Shown piece by piece: positions 46,722 through 56,680 of a stretch of DNA of 64,000 bases. Below the pieces are notes generated by a model. The model saw nothing but the letters and a program-made list of their open reading frames with translations. It was not told the DNA's origin and made no database searches. Source of the DNA: Mesobacillus zeae (GTDB lineage Bacteria; Bacillota; Bacilli; Bacillales; Cytobacillaceae); assembly GCF_003570705.1 (NCBI RefSeq), contig NZ_QWVT01000010.1, forward strand, positions 1 through 64,000, given 5' to 3'. Each line of letters opens with the position of its first letter. The stretch's first letter is position 1. The position numbers were made by a program, and so were the translations under genes.

Positions 46722-46744
46722 TTATTCTTATTGAGGATTTCTTT

Positions 46745-47278
46745 TTAAGATGCAAACATCATTTTCACAATAATGATGGCAGCTGCAAAACCGGCAATGT
46801 CCGCAAGGAGGCCCACTTTAATTGCATCCCCCATTTTTTTGATGCCGACAGCACCAAAATATACTGTAAGTACATAAAACGTCGTATCCGTGCTTCCCTG
46901 AATTGTGGATGCCAGAATTCCAATAAATGAATCCGGTCCGTGTTTAGCAATCAAATCGCTAGTCATTCCTAGCGCTGCAGTTCCAGAGATTGGCCGGATA
47001 ATAGCCAGCGGAGCGACTTCGACTGGTATCCCAGCTTTTTCAAGCACCGGCTTCAGGAAATCCATAATGAAATCAAGTGCTCCTGATGCGCGAAAAACTG
47101 AGATTGCAACCATCATCCCTACCAAAAAAGGAATAATGGAAACAGCCATCCTGATACCTTCCTTGCCGCCTTCAACGAACGTTTCATAAGCAGGTACTTT
47201 TTTTAAGATGGAATATATCAGGATGAATCCGATCAATACAGGAATAAACCAAAGCGAAAATGCAGAAATGATCTCCAT
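46745..47278 (-). CDS. spmB: Spore maturation protein B
   Basis: Membrane protein, with SpmA needed to dehydrate the spore core. 177 residues with about four to five membrane segments and the nucleoside-recognition (Gate) domain typical of SpmA/SpmB (SIIPFLVGMMVAISVFRASGALD). It is read from the dacB-spmA-spmB operon with 6 bp to spmA. Confidence 0.95.
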   Translation of the reverse strand: MEIISAFSLWFIPVLIGFILIYSILKKVPAYETFVEGGKEGIRMAVSIIPFLVGMMVAISVFRASGALDFIMDFLKPVLEKAGIPVEVAPLAIIRPISGTAALGMTSDLIAKHGPDSFIGILASTIQGSTDTTFYVLTVYFGAVGIKKMGDAIKVGLLADIAGFAAAIIIVKMMFAS

Positions 47279-47284
47279 ATGTTC

Positions 47285-47872
47285 TCATCCTTTACGGCTT
47301 CTTCTGTAATGGAAATACCTGTCTATCAGGATGGCGGCGATAGCAGAAAAAAAAGTGGCTACAAGAGTCGGACCTACTATTTCAGTAGGCGATTTACTAT
47401 CGTAGGTCATCCTGATGGCAATAACGGTGGTAGGAATCAAGGTGATGCTCGATGTATTAATCGCGAGAAAAGTGATCATCGACCGGCTTGCCGAGTTTTT
47501 CCCTCCATTTAGCTTCTTAAGTTCTTCCATCGCTTTAATGCCCAAGGGGGTGGCTGCATTGCCCAAACCAAATAGATTAGCCATCATATTAGAAAGAATA
47601 TAGCCCATTGCAGGGTGACCGGCAGGCACTTCCGGAAATAAACCTTTTACAAAAGGACGAAACAGACCCGCAAGCTTTTCCAGAAGACCTGCCTCCTCGG
47701 CAATCTTCATTATGCCCAGCCAAAAGACAAGGATGCTGACTAGTCCGATGCATAGGGTCACAGCTTCCTTCGCTCCCCTGAACACAGCCTCATTCACTTC
47801 TGCCATCGTTCCGTTCAAAGCAGCGAAAATGATTCCTATTACCGTCATAAAAACCCAAATATAGTTAACCAT
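47285..47872 (-). CDS. spmA: Spore maturation protein A
   Basis: Membrane partner of SpmB in spore core dehydration. 195 residues with Gate-domain features: GLVSILVFWLGIMKIAEEAGLLE, the segment HPAMGYILSNMMANLFGLGNAATPLG, and NTSSITLIPTTVIAIR. The ATG overlaps the dacB stop by 8 bp, so translation is coupled. Confidence 0.95.
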   Translation of the reverse strand: MVNYIWVFMTVIGIIFAALNGTMAEVNEAVFRGAKEAVTLCIGLVSILVFWLGIMKIAEEAGLLEKLAGLFRPFVKGLFPEVPAGHPAMGYILSNMMANLFGLGNAATPLGIKAMEELKKLNGGKNSASRSMITFLAINTSSITLIPTTVIAIRMTYDSKSPTEIVGPTLVATFFSAIAAILIDRYFHYRRSRKG

Positions 47873-49004
47873 ACGAATTCAGTCCTGTGATAGATGTGAA
47901 AATCTTACGGAAATAGTCAAGAAGAGACTCTTTCTTTTTTGCTTCCTGTTTATAGTAGATTGGCATTTTTTTTATCTCTTTGCCATTCAGGTATACTACA
48001 GCTTTTCCGGCAACCGGCGGAAGTAATCTTTTCTCTCCCGCTTTTGGCGGCTCCAGAAGCTGGTATTCGACTCTTACCTTCTTCTCTTCTGCAGCCGTCA
48101 GAGGATAAGCAAAAGTTTGGCCGAGGTATACTTTCCTTTTATAAAAGGGATCTTTAATTTCTTTGATTTTCCCTTTTTGCAAGATAGTCGCAAGGTCATA
48201 TCCTGCAAAGGTGCTCTCATACATGCTGATATGGTCGTTCCAGTCATCCGAACCATCGAGCGTGACAGCAATAAGGTCAAAGCCGCCCTTGGAAGCAGTC
48301 GTGACAAGTGTCCGCTTTGCCCTCTTTGTATAGCCGGTTTTTCCCCCTGTACAGTACTTGTAGAGCTCTGTCAGCAGCCTGTTTTTATTTTTCCAGACCC
48401 GGTCCCATGGTTCATTGGGATTCGGGGCTCGGTGAATCTTCGTTCCCGCAATTTTCCTGTATAGATCATTCTCCATCGCATACCTTGTCAGGATGGCCAT
48501 ATCATAAGCTGTAGAATGGTGATTTTCATGGTCGTCCAGCCCGTGTGGATTGGCGAAGTGGGTATTTTTCATCCCTATTTCTTCTGCTTTCTGGTTCATC
48601 ATATAGACAAATCCGTCCAGACTTCCCCCAACATGCTCTGCAATGGCTACGGCAGAATCATTACCAGACCTGAGCATTAGTCCGTATACGAGGTCAGCCA
48701 GCTTGATTTTTTCTCCGGGCTTCAAGAAGAGGGATGAACCTTCAGTACCGGAAGCATTTGAACTGACCTTCACCCGGTCATCTAGTTTCCCAGACTCAAT
48801 TGCAAGTATCGCTGTCATAATTTTGGTGATGCTCGCAATTCTCCTGACACTATGGGCATCTTTTTCGTAAATGATGCGACCGGACTGCTGGTCCATCAGT
48901 ATAGCACTGCGGGCGCTTACCGATCCTGCTGCGTCTGCAGGGGATGAAAGAACCATGAACAGCAGGATCATTAGCTGCAAATAAATTATCGGTTTTCTTT
49001 TCAT
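47865..49004 (-). CDS. dacB: Sporulation D-alanyl-D-alanine carboxypeptidase (PBP5*-like)
   Basis: Trims cortex peptidoglycan cross-links in the mother cell. 379 residues: a signal peptide (to about residue 26), then the S11 penicillin-binding domain with SITK (Ser at about 58), SGN at about 113-115 and KTGYT. A C-terminal domain and amphipathic tail follow. ATG 49004 has GAGGTC upstream; the longer open frame has no site. Leads the dacB-spmA-spmB operon. Confidence 0.94.
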   Translation of the reverse strand: MKRKPIIYLQLMILLFMVLSSPADAAGSVSARSAILMDQQSGRIIYEKDAHSVRRIASITKIMTAILAIESGKLDDRVKVSSNASGTEGSSLFLKPGEKIKLADLVYGLMLRSGNDSAVAIAEHVGGSLDGFVYMMNQKAEEIGMKNTHFANPHGLDDHENHHSTAYDMAILTRYAMENDLYRKIAGTKIHRAPNPNEPWDRVWKNKNRLLTELYKYCTGGKTGYTKRAKRTLVTTASKGGFDLIAVTLDGSDDWNDHISMYESTFAGYDLATILQKGKIKEIKDPFYKRKVYLGQTFAYPLTAAEEKKVRVEYQLLEPPKAGEKRLLPPVAGKAVVYLNGKEIKKMPIYYKQEAKKKESLLDYFRKIFTSITGLNSYG

Positions 49005-49193
49005 AGAACAGACCTCGTCTCCTTGGCAGTTTGTACAAGTGTATGCGGGACAAGCGCTGTTATGACAGCAAATCATGTTCATGGCTCAACGGCACCGATG
49101 AATAGGCAATCTGGTCTTGCAAGTACAGCTGAGGGTCTAGGCACAATTGGATTTTAGGCTGGCTGAGGTTCCCTACAGCCTAAGCTTCCCAAG

Positions 49194-49232
49194 AAAAAAA
49201 ACCGGCAGCCCTCGAAAAGGAGGCTGCCGGTT
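49194..49232 (-). terminator. Terminator of ypuI
   Basis: Perfect 11-base arms AACCGGCAGCC/GGCTGCCGGTT, then a run of T. The gap to dacB start (49005-49193) shows nothing else. Confidence 0.93.
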
Positions 49233-49258
49233 CTCGTGTTAAGTTTAGCTGGTTTGTT

Positions 49259-49747
49259 TTATTTTGATTGCAGCATTTTCGTCCGGTAATCAGTCTCATA
49301 ATATTCGAGTTCTTCCCTGATTCGCTGAAAATCTGCTTCTATACCCTTAACCAACTGCTGAATGCTTGATGGAACGGTTTCCCTGTATTTTATTGCGTTT
49401 TTCCCTGTATAGGCTGACCGGCTATCCTCATACCAAACATCGCTTTTCGGCGAGAAAAATTCTTCTATACATTGATAATAAATTCGGTACAGTGTTTTTT
49501 CCGCTGCGGCTTTCGAAAAAGGCTCCCCCTGAAGAACAACCATGCATGTGTCGAGCCCATCTTCACAGTGGACAGCAAGCCTCCTGATATTCCCGAGGAG
49601 CATGCGGTAATAGGCTTCATTTCCTGCGCTTTCAGTTTGCAGTGCTTCAAGGGTCGTCTCATTCAAAAATTTTTCAAGCTTCAGGACAGTCTGCCCAAGA
49701 AATTCTTTTACCTCACCAATTTGTGATTTTACGATGGTATTCCCCAT
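49259..49747 (-). CDS. ypuI: YpuI-like protein (DUF3907 type)
   Basis: 162 hydrophilic residues, mostly helical, with no membrane segment and no catalytic motif I recognise. Sequence blocks include GLDTCMVVLQGEPFSKAAAEK and YRIYYQCIEEFFSPK. ATG 49747 has GGGGGTG upstream. Position between dacB and the scp genes matches B. subtilis ypuI. Function unknown. Confidence 0.82.
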   Translation of the reverse strand: MGNTIVKSQIGEVKEFLGQTVLKLEKFLNETTLEALQTESAGNEAYYRMLLGNIRRLAVHCEDGLDTCMVVLQGEPFSKAAAEKTLYRIYYQCIEEFFSPKSDVWYEDSRSAYTGKNAIKYRETVPSSIQQLVKGIEADFQRIREELEYYETDYRTKMLQSK

Positions 49748-49809
49748 TCCCACACCCCCAAAAAAAGTAGAAGTTCCGGTTAAAGCTTTTTATATGGCTG
49801 AGCTATTTT

Positions 49810-50229
49810 TTAAACAGGCTGTTCAATATAGTCGAGCGGAGAACTAATCTCATACTTTCCCGACTCTTCCAGGGCTGTAAAAATCTCCGGAAGTTTCGAG
49901 AGATTTACTTTCTTAAACATCGCGGCAAATTCGCGCTCTGAATTGATATACACTCTTTTTCTGTGCCGATAGCCCGGGTTTTCAAGAAGGCAGACAAGCG
50001 CCACAATATCTTTAAACGCTATGTCACGGGAAACAGCTGTAAAAATAGGATCTTTTTCATAAGGCGTAAACTCTTGAAATCGCTCATCAAAATAGCGGAT
50101 ATACAAAATATGGACCGTCTTTTCCTGTCCATTCTCAATAATAGTCACTTCACTCCGGTTAAAAAAATCCTCTGATGTATTCGACTTTTCTTTCTCAAGC
50201 TCATAGCCTTTGCACTGCGTGATGACCAT
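49810..50229 (-). CDS. Unrecognised conserved-looking protein, 139 residues
   Basis: I do not recognise this gene. The product starts MVITQCKGYELEKEKSNTSE, is soluble, mixed alpha/beta in character, and holds a central basic/aromatic segment HILYIRYFDERFQEFTPYEK. ATG 50229 has GGGGAGGAG 6 bases upstream, a strong signal that it is translated. It lies between ypuI and scpB, where B. subtilis has no such gene, with its own spacing and no overlap. Confidence 0.78.
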   Translation of the reverse strand: MVITQCKGYELEKEKSNTSEDFFNRSEVTIIENGQEKTVHILYIRYFDERFQEFTPYEKDPIFTAVSRDIAFKDIVALVCLLENPGYRHRKRVYINSEREFAAMFKKVNLSKLPEIFTALEESGKYEISSPLDYIEQPV

Positions 50230-50288
50230 GCTGACTCCTCCCCTGACCAAGACTTTTAGGATCTCGTCCCTTTTAAGAATATGTATGC

Positions 50289-50319
50289 AAAAAATGCTTC
50301 ATACTCGATATGAAGCATT
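50289..50319 (-). terminator. Terminator of scpA-scpB
   Basis: Eleven-base arms AATGCTTCATA/TATGAAGCATT with a 5-base loop, then TTTTTTGC on the minus strand. Confidence 0.88.
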
Positions 50320-50368
50320 GCAAGGAATAATTTTATTTTATCATAGAACGTGCAACTTGTCAGAAAAT

Positions 50369-50953
50369 TTATAACTCCACTTTCTCGTGGAATTTTTCGA
50401 AAAACAAGTCAGCCTCATCCTGTATATCTGTTTCGTCGATTTTTTCAGTAAGCGCCGGAAGTTCGTCAATGCTCTTCAGGCCAAAATAATCCAGGAATTC
50501 TTTTGTCGTACCATATAAATACGCCCGACCCGTCCCATCTGCCCTTCCTACATCTTTAATTAAAGCACGTGATGAGAGAGTATGAATCGGCCGTTCAGTT
50601 TTCACCCCGCGTATTTCTTCGATTTCCACCCTCGTAATAGGCTGCCTGTAGGCAATAATCGCAAGTGTTTCAAGTGCTGCCTGCGATAAATGTGCTGCCC
50701 CAGGAGCTTCGACGAGCCTCTTTAGGTAGACAGCGTGTTCTTTTTTCGTTGCCAGCTGGTATACTTCAGCAATCTGGACAAGATCAATTCCTCTGTCATG
50801 ATTTTTATAGTCTTTTTGCAGGTTAAGAACAATTTCCTGTGCCTCGGCTTCGTCAACCTCAAGAACCCCGGCAATCTGTTTTAAAGAAAGCCCCTCATCG
50901 CCCGCAGCAAACAGCAGGCTTTCTAAAATGCCTTTCCAGTTAATGATGTCCAA
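50369..50953 (-). CDS. scpB: Segregation and condensation protein B
   Basis: Subunit of the SMC-ScpAB condensin that organises and segregates the chromosome. About 194 residues with two winged-helix regions; the blocks [30 protein letters not shown] and [17 protein letters not shown] are family hallmarks. The likely start is TTG 50953, which overlaps scpA by 14 bp and matches the family start (LDIINWKG); no ATG is better placed. Coupled to scpA. Confidence 0.94.
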   Translation of the reverse strand: MDIINWKGILESLLFAAGDEGLSLKQIAGVLEVDEAEAQEIVLNLQKDYKNHDRGIDLVQIAEVYQLATKKEHAVYLKRLVEAPGAAHLSQAALETLAIIAYRQPITRVEIEEIRGVKTERPIHTLSSRALIKDVGRADGTGRAYLYGTTKEFLDYFGLKSIDELPALTEKIDETDIQDEADLFFEKFHEKVEL

Positions 50954-51707
50954 CCTCGTTTGCCCCTCTCTGTGCTGAAATAAAAATATCGGCAAAATTC
51001 CCTTCCTGCTCAACACTCACTTCTTTCCGTTTCATTAATTCCAGTATGGCCAGGAAGGTAACCACTATATGCCCCCGCTCCATTTCCGGAAACAGGTCGT
51101 TAAAATTCTTCCGTCCTCCTGATGAGGACAGCATTCCCCTGATTTCCTCCATCCGCCTTTCAATCGGGATTTCCTGACGGGCAATCTTGGCGGTGACAGG
51201 CTTCTGAAGCTTTTTCCGCCTAAGCAGCTTCTGGAATGCCCCCAGCATATCATACAGAGTAACATCAAGGCGGGTATTGTCAGCCCTGTCCTCTTCCGCA
51301 TACTGCGATAGGTCACTCGGAGGTTTTGTATACATCAAGCCGCGTTCCTGTTCGAGCGTTTTTAAGTCCTCGGCAGCTTCTTTATACTTTTTATATTCAA
51401 TCAGCCTCTCGACAAGTTCATCCCGCGGGTCTTGTCCTTCTTCATAATCAAAAAATTCTTCGTCTTCTTCTTCCTCGTATTTAGGAAGGAGCATTTTGCT
51501 TTTAATAGCAAGCAATGTAGCAGCCATGACAAGGTACTCACTTGCAATATCAAGCTGGAATTCCTTCATTGCATGGATATAAATCAAGTATTGTTCAGTT
51601 ATTTCCGATACAGGTATATCATAAATATCAATCTCAAGCCGGTTGATTAAGTGCAGCAGTAAATCCAGCGGCCCTTCAAACGCTTCTATTTTCACATTAT
51701 ATTGCAT
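50940..51707 (-). CDS. scpA: Segregation and condensation protein A
   Basis: Kleisin subunit bridging the SMC heads. 255 residues with the N-terminal family signature [21 protein letters not shown] and the C-terminal winged-helix segment [26 protein letters not shown] central acidic linker ([16 protein letters not shown]) is normal for kleisins. It starts the scpA-scpB unit and diverges from ypuF. Confidence 0.96.
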   Translation of the reverse strand: MQYNVKIEAFEGPLDLLLHLINRLEIDIYDIPVSEITEQYLIYIHAMKEFQLDIASEYLVMAATLLAIKSKMLLPKYEEEEDEEFFDYEEGQDPRDELVERLIEYKKYKEAAEDLKTLEQERGLMYTKPPSDLSQYAEEDRADNTRLDVTLYDMLGAFQKLLRRKKLQKPVTAKIARQEIPIERRMEEIRGMLSSSGGRKNFNDLFPEMERGHIVVTFLAILELMKRKEVSVEQEGNFADIFISAQRGANEVGHH

Positions 51708-51899
51708 GATTCTCCACCAAATTTAAGTTGTATGTAGTATTTTTAGTATAGAGGATTGTATTCCTTTATCCAACCTAAAATACACTCTTGGCCCATTGTC
51801 GAAAAAGTAGGTCTATTTCGCGGATGGAAGATCTATTTTTTCATACTGAATTATTATGCTATGCTGATGTTAGTTTTGTCTGAAAAAAGGAGGATACGG

Positions 51900-52418
51900 A
51901 TGTTTCCAGCACCTTATATTGAATTTCTTGTTCACTTTAACTGTGACAGGGACTTTTTTGAATGCCACGAAATATTAGAAGAACACTGGAAAGAGACGGA
52001 ACCCGGATGCAAGGATTCCATCTGGGTCGCATTTATCCTCCTAGCTGTCTCCAGCTACCATTATAGGAGGGGAAATCTCAAGGGAGCAATGAAGACCCAT
52101 AATAAATCTTCCGAAATGTTCATGACTGCCCATACCGAAACATTCGAAAAGCTTGGAATTGACAAGGACCGACTGGAGGAAGAACTAGAAGTACGCCTGT
52201 CAGCGATGGAATCTGGCATTCCCTACCGTGATTTCGATATTCCAATCAATGATAAGGAATTGCTAAAGAAATGTGTGCAGGAATGCAATTTAAGAAATTA
52301 CAGCTGGGGGGTAGCAAGCGACTTGAATAATGCCGCGATTATCCACAAGCACCTTTTGCGGGATCGAACAGATGTAATCAGGGAAAGGGAAGCTGCAAAA
52401 AAGGAAAAGCAAAAATAG
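51900..52418 (+). CDS. ypuF: YpuF-like protein (DUF309)
   Basis: 172 residues with the DUF309 block ECHEILEEHWKET near residue 22, whose His/Glu pattern suggests a metal or helical-bundle site. Length is normal. ATG 51900 has AAAGGAGG upstream; the open frame extends further upstream but has no site. Plus-strand gene divergent from scpA. Function unknown. Confidence 0.85.
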   Translation: MFPAPYIEFLVHFNCDRDFFECHEILEEHWKETEPGCKDSIWVAFILLAVSSYHYRRGNLKGAMKTHNKSSEMFMTAHTETFEKLGIDKDRLEEELEVRLSAMESGIPYRDFDIPINDKELLKKCVQECNLRNYSWGVASDLNNAAIIHKHLLRDRTDVIREREAAKKEKQK

Positions 52419-52454
52419 AAAAAAGCAGTGAATTCAATTCATCACTGCTTTTTT
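52419..52454. terminator. Bidirectional terminator between ypuF and ribT
   Basis: Eleven-base arms AAAAGCAGTGA/TCACTGCTTTT with flanking A and T runs. The two genes converge. Confidence 0.88.
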
Positions 52455-52455
52455 C

Positions 52456-52827
<372 letters not shown>

Positions 52828-52986
52828 TTAATTGACTGGCCGTTATTTTTATAGTCAAAACCAGTTTCTCCTTAAAAGGCAGATTTAAACCCTTTTTTTG
52901 TATAGTATGCATAAACTACAAAAAGGTTCTAGCAATATTGTAATACATATAATCATACATAATCTGGTATAAATCTTCAAATATAT

Positions 52987-53082
52987 TTACTGTGCTGGTA
53001 CGATGTAAAGCCAATAATACAGTCCCCATGCCATTCCCATCACTAAAAGCAATGCAAAAAGAAACCAGTTATTCTTTTTCAA
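52987..53082 (-). CDS. Candidate 31-residue single-pass membrane peptide
   Basis: Reading TTG 53082 to TAA 52987 gives 31 residues: a basic start (KKNNW), a hydrophobic helix of ~20 residues (FLFALLLVMGMAWGLYYWLY) and the end IVPAQ. GGAGG sits 8 bases before the TTG. It lies 64 bp after lysA, separated by a hairpin that holds the lysA stop. It is too short to be found by default gene callers. No function can be assigned. Confidence 0.6.
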   Translation of the reverse strand: MKKNNWFLFALLLVMGMAWGLYYWLYIVPAQ

Positions 53083-53122
53083 ATCTTCTTCCTCCGTCTC
53101 TGTTCTCCCCGTACAGACTGCC

Positions 53123-53155
53123 AGTAAATAAGCTGCCAGGGGCAGCTTATTTACT
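53123..53155 (-). terminator. Hairpin over the lysA stop codon
   Basis: Perfect 15-base arms AGTAAATAAGCTGCC/GGCAGCTTATTTACT with a 3-base loop contain the lysA TAA. The minus-strand downstream tract is not strongly U-rich, so termination may be incomplete and read-through to the small peptide possible. Confidence 0.7.
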
Positions 53156-54469
53156 CTTCACTCTTTCTTTTAACGGCAAATCCAGCCGGACCATGTCCTC
53201 GAACGTTTCCCGTTTTACAACAAGCTTAGCCTCTCCATTTTCAACAAATACAACTGCAGGCCGCGGGATGCGGTTGTAATTATTGGCCATTGAGTATCCG
53301 TAGGCACCCGTGCAGAAAACAGCAAGAATATCGGCTTTTTCCGCTTTTGGCAGCGGGATATCCCAGATAAGCATATCTCCTGATTCACAGCATTTCCCGG
53401 CAATCGCTACTGTTTCTTCTGGCTTAGCAAGCACTCTTCCAGCCAAAACGGCTTCATACTTCGCTTGATAGAGGGCCGGCCTTATATTATCACTCATGCC
53501 TCCATCCACCGCTAGATACTGGCGGATATCTGGTACTTCTTTCCTTGATCCTGTCCGATATAAGGTTGTTCCCGCATCCCCTACAAGCGATCTCCCGGGT
53601 TCAATCCATATTTCTGGAACTACCATCCCGTATTGATCAGCTTGTTCTCTTACCTCTTCAATGATGGCCACGACATACCTAGAGGCAGGAATCGGATTGT
53701 CTTCCTCTGTATAGCGGATGCCGAATCCTCCACCAAGGTTAAGCACTTTTGGCTCAAACCCGTACAACTTTTTCCACTCATTCAGTTTAGCATATATTTT
53801 TCTGGCAGCAAGCAGGAAGCCTGTCGTTTCAAAGATTTGTGAACCAATGTGGCAATGAAGGCCAAGCAAGCGGACGGATCCGGAGTTCATCGCTTCCAGA
53901 AGCGCCTTATCAGCCTGCCCGTTCTCAAGGCCAAAACCAAATTTTGAATCCTCCTGCCCTGTCAAAATGTAATCATGGGTGTGTGCTTCGATCCCCGGTG
54001 TTACACGAAGAAGCACGTTAACAGATTTCCCTGTGGACGAACACAATTCCACGAGCATTTCAAGTTCATCAAAGTTATCAACAACAACACAGCCAATACC
54101 TGCTTCGATTGCCATATCGAGTTCCTGCAGGCTTTTGTTGTTGCCGTGAAAATGAATTTTCCCGGCAGGAAACCCTGCGGCAAGCGCAGTATAAAGCTCC
54201 CCACCTGACACAACATCAAGCGACAACCCTTCCTCAGCAGCGAGCTGAACCATGGCGACAGTCGAAAACGCTTTGCTTGCGTAAGCAACTTGGGCATTGA
54301 CTCCAAGTGTTTCAAAAGTCTCTTTAAAGCTTCTGGCCCTTTCCCTGATCAAGGCTACATCGTAGACATACAACGGGGTGCCGAATTCCTCGGCTAGTTT
54401 GATTGTATCAACTGAACCAATTTCGAGATGTCCCTTTTGGTTGACCTTTGCTGTACCATGAAATTGCAT
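53147..54469 (-). CDS. lysA: Diaminopimelate decarboxylase
   Basis: Last step of lysine synthesis, PLP-dependent decarboxylation of meso-diaminopimelate. 440 residues of fold type III. The PLP lysine is in QVAYASKAFS near residue 66. Phosphate-binding GGGFGIRY and the active-site CESGDML lie later. ATG 54469 has GAGGGGG upstream. No lysine riboswitch is visible in the ~140 bp before the gene. Confidence 0.97.
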   Translation of the reverse strand: MQFHGTAKVNQKGHLEIGSVDTIKLAEEFGTPLYVYDVALIRERARSFKETFETLGVNAQVAYASKAFSTVAMVQLAAEEGLSLDVVSGGELYTALAAGFPAGKIHFHGNNKSLQELDMAIEAGIGCVVVDNFDELEMLVELCSSTGKSVNVLLRVTPGIEAHTHDYILTGQEDSKFGFGLENGQADKALLEAMNSGSVRLLGLHCHIGSQIFETTGFLLAARKIYAKLNEWKKLYGFEPKVLNLGGGFGIRYTEEDNPIPASRYVVAIIEEVREQADQYGMVVPEIWIEPGRSLVGDAGTTLYRTGSRKEVPDIRQYLAVDGGMSDNIRPALYQAKYEAVLAGRVLAKPEETVAIAGKCCESGDMLIWDIPLPKAEKADILAVFCTGAYGYSMANNYNRIPRPAVVFVENGEAKLVVKRETFEDMVRLDLPLKERVKSK

Positions 54470-54611
54470 GTCGTCCCCCTCATTCCTTATGTGTATACTT
54501 ATCGGCAAATAAACAGCTTCCATTTGGAGCCTGTCTATCGCTACCGTCCTTCAACCCTTTATCAATTTAAATCACTTTACCATAATTCCACGGAACACGC
54601 AATTTGGTCTT

Positions 54612-56090
54612 TTATGTTTTTACAGGTTGCCTTCTCCTGTTTCTGGCATGTACAATACTCGGCCGTATGGCTGCCCCTGGCACGGAGGTGCGGAACAGGA
54701 TTTCTTTAAATGCTGCTGGTGCAAATGGCATAAACGGCCACAAATAAGGCGTATTCAGCGACCTAATCCGGGCAAGCAGCAGCATCCAGGCTGTAATTCC
54801 CACTACAAAGCCAGGAACGTGAAAGAGAGCTGTGACAGCCAGGAGGAAAAGCCTTCCAATCTTGTTGGCGATGCTCAATTCATAACTCGGGGTAGCATAT
54901 GTCCCGATGGCCGATACACTGACATACAGGATGACTTCAGGTACAAACATCCCTACATCGATTGCAATTTGTCCAATAAGTACGGCAGCAATCAGCCCCA
55001 TTGCTGTTGAGAGTGGAGTAGGTGTATGGATGGCGGCCATCCTAAGAAACTCAATACCAATATCTGCAAGGAATATTTGCAGGAGGATGGGAATATTGGA
55101 ATCTTTATTAGGCCCAATAAATGCCAGCTTCTCTGGAAGTAACTGCGGATCCGATGTGAATAGAAACCATAGCGGCAGAAGAATCAGCGATGCCATCACG
55201 CCAAAAAAACGCACCCATTTGACCATGGTCCCGACACCTGCAGACTGTCTGTATTCTTCTGCATGCTGGAGATGGTGAAAATAGGTGGTTGGAGTGATAA
55301 TGACGCTTGGCGATGTATCCACATAAATCAGGACATGGCCTTCAAGGAGATGGACAGCCGCTACATCAGCCCTTTCGGTATACCTGACCATCGGGTACGG
55401 ATTATACCCCTCCTTCACGACGAACTCTTCAATGGTTTTGTCGCTCATCGCAATTCCGTCGATTTCAATCCTTTTGATTTCTTTTTTTATGACATCGATA
55501 AGTCCGGGATTCGCAATATCCTTAATATAAGCGAGAGCAACATCGGTTTTGGACCTTTCACCGACTTTCATCATTTCAAAACGCAGCCGTTCATCGCGGA
55601 TCCTTCTTCTCGTGAGTGCTGTATTGACAATGATGTTTTCAACGAATCCATCCCTTGAACCACGGACTACTTTCTCAGTGTCAGGTTCCTTCGGCTGCCT
55701 GCCGGGATAGCTCCGAACATCAACAATAAGGGCGATGCCTTCTCCCTCCACGATAATTGCAATCAGTCCCGAAAGGACCTGATCGACCATTTCATCCATT
55801 GTTTTGACTTGTTTTACGGATTGATGCGTTATCCTGTTTTCTACAATAGCCTGCAGCTGGGAAGATAATTTTTCGTTGTCATTTATTTCGACAAGCTCTT
55901 TAACAATTTGAACAATGAAAGAAGTGTCGCATAGGCCATTCACATAATAAAAATGGACGTTCTTCTTCAGTATTTTCAGTTTCCTTACTCCCAGGTCGAA
56001 GCTGTCGCCGAGCCCGATTCGTTCCTTCATGTACATTTCAATTGCATCAACGCTTTCAGGAATTGTCATCCTGCCGTTTTTCTTCTCCAT
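54612..56090 (-). CDS. spoVAF: Stage V sporulation protein AF (GerA-family)
   Basis: Spore inner-membrane protein of the GerA A-subunit family, associated with the SpoVA DPA channel and germination. 492 residues: a soluble N-terminal part (about 1-280; RSYPGRQPKEPD, DTSPSVIITPTTYFHHLQHAEEYR) and a C-terminal membrane part with about four to five helices. ATG 56090 follows the spoVAEA stop by one base, with AGGAG inside that gene. In this cluster it comes directly after spoVAEA. Confidence 0.93.
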   Translation of the reverse strand: MEKKNGRMTIPESVDAIEMYMKERIGLGDSFDLGVRKLKILKKNVHFYYVNGLCDTSFIVQIVKELVEINDNEKLSSQLQAIVENRITHQSVKQVKTMDEMVDQVLSGLIAIIVEGEGIALIVDVRSYPGRQPKEPDTEKVVRGSRDGFVENIIVNTALTRRRIRDERLRFEMMKVGERSKTDVALAYIKDIANPGLIDVIKKEIKRIEIDGIAMSDKTIEEFVVKEGYNPYPMVRYTERADVAAVHLLEGHVLIYVDTSPSVIITPTTYFHHLQHAEEYRQSAGVGTMVKWVRFFGVMASLILLPLWFLFTSDPQLLPEKLAFIGPNKDSNIPILLQIFLADIGIEFLRMAAIHTPTPLSTAMGLIAAVLIGQIAIDVGMFVPEVILYVSVSAIGTYATPSYELSIANKIGRLFLLAVTALFHVPGFVVGITAWMLLLARIRSLNTPYLWPFMPFAPAAFKEILFRTSVPGAAIRPSIVHARNRRRQPVKT

Positions 56091-56091
56091 A

Positions 56092-56655
56092 TTAAAGACC
56101 ACTCCTTTCCATAATAATATCAACAGCTTTTCTGGTTATCGGCGCGCCATTCTTATAATGGTCCCGCCCCGCCATCTTGCCTATATCCCCAATGCCAATT
56201 ACAACCGGGATATCCAGACCGTCTAGACAGTATACTGTGTCTCCGTATAACCGGCCGAGCTCTAATTCCGGCAGTCCATGCTTATCAACTCCACATGGGG
56301 TTAACTGTCCATCACGGTCAATACTGAAGTCAATCTTTGTCCACTCTGCTTTTCTTGTCTTTGAAGCCACTGCCACAGCACCAAGCACTCGAATATCCTT
56401 ATGGCCCGCAACGTACTTAAGCGCACTTTCACCAGCTCCCTCACCAAGCCGGCCGCTGTCATCAAACATGACAAGAACAGGGTTACCCTCTGAGCTTTTA
56501 ATCAAGCTGACAAGCTCAGGACCAGACCGAACAGAAGGATTTCCCACCGAAAGAGATATGCATCTTCCCCCTACATCAGCAGCAACCCGTTCCACAGCTT
56601 TTCTCGCATATTCATCTCCATCAGTAATTAAAATGACGTTCCATGTTTTTGTCAT
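56092..56655 (-). CDS. spoVAEA: Stage V sporulation protein AEA
   Basis: Soluble SpoVA-cluster protein; the B. subtilis one lies on the outer face of the spore inner membrane. 187 residues start [25 protein letters not shown], then show [20 protein letters not shown] and [27 protein letters not shown] 56655 has AAAGGA upstream. It starts 25 bp after the spoVAB stop; in B. subtilis spoVAC, spoVAD and spoVAEB lie between these two. Confidence 0.9.
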   Translation of the reverse strand: MTKTWNVILITDGDEYARKAVERVAADVGGRCISLSVGNPSVRSGPELVSLIKSSEGNPVLVMFDDSGRLGEGAGESALKYVAGHKDIRVLGAVAVASKTRKAEWTKIDFSIDRDGQLTPCGVDKHGLPELELGRLYGDTVYCLDGLDIPVVIGIGDIGKMAGRDHYKNGAPITRKAVDIIMERSGL

Positions 56656-56680
56656 ATTCAGGATCCTTTCCTTTATCCCT

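Noticed and set aside
46561-46755. 64-codon minus-strand frame after spmB
   Set aside because: It reads through the likely spmB terminator and is low in codon quality.
54470-54611. Lysine riboswitch before lysA
   Set aside because: The gap is only ~140 bp and shows none of the conserved L-box core sequence.
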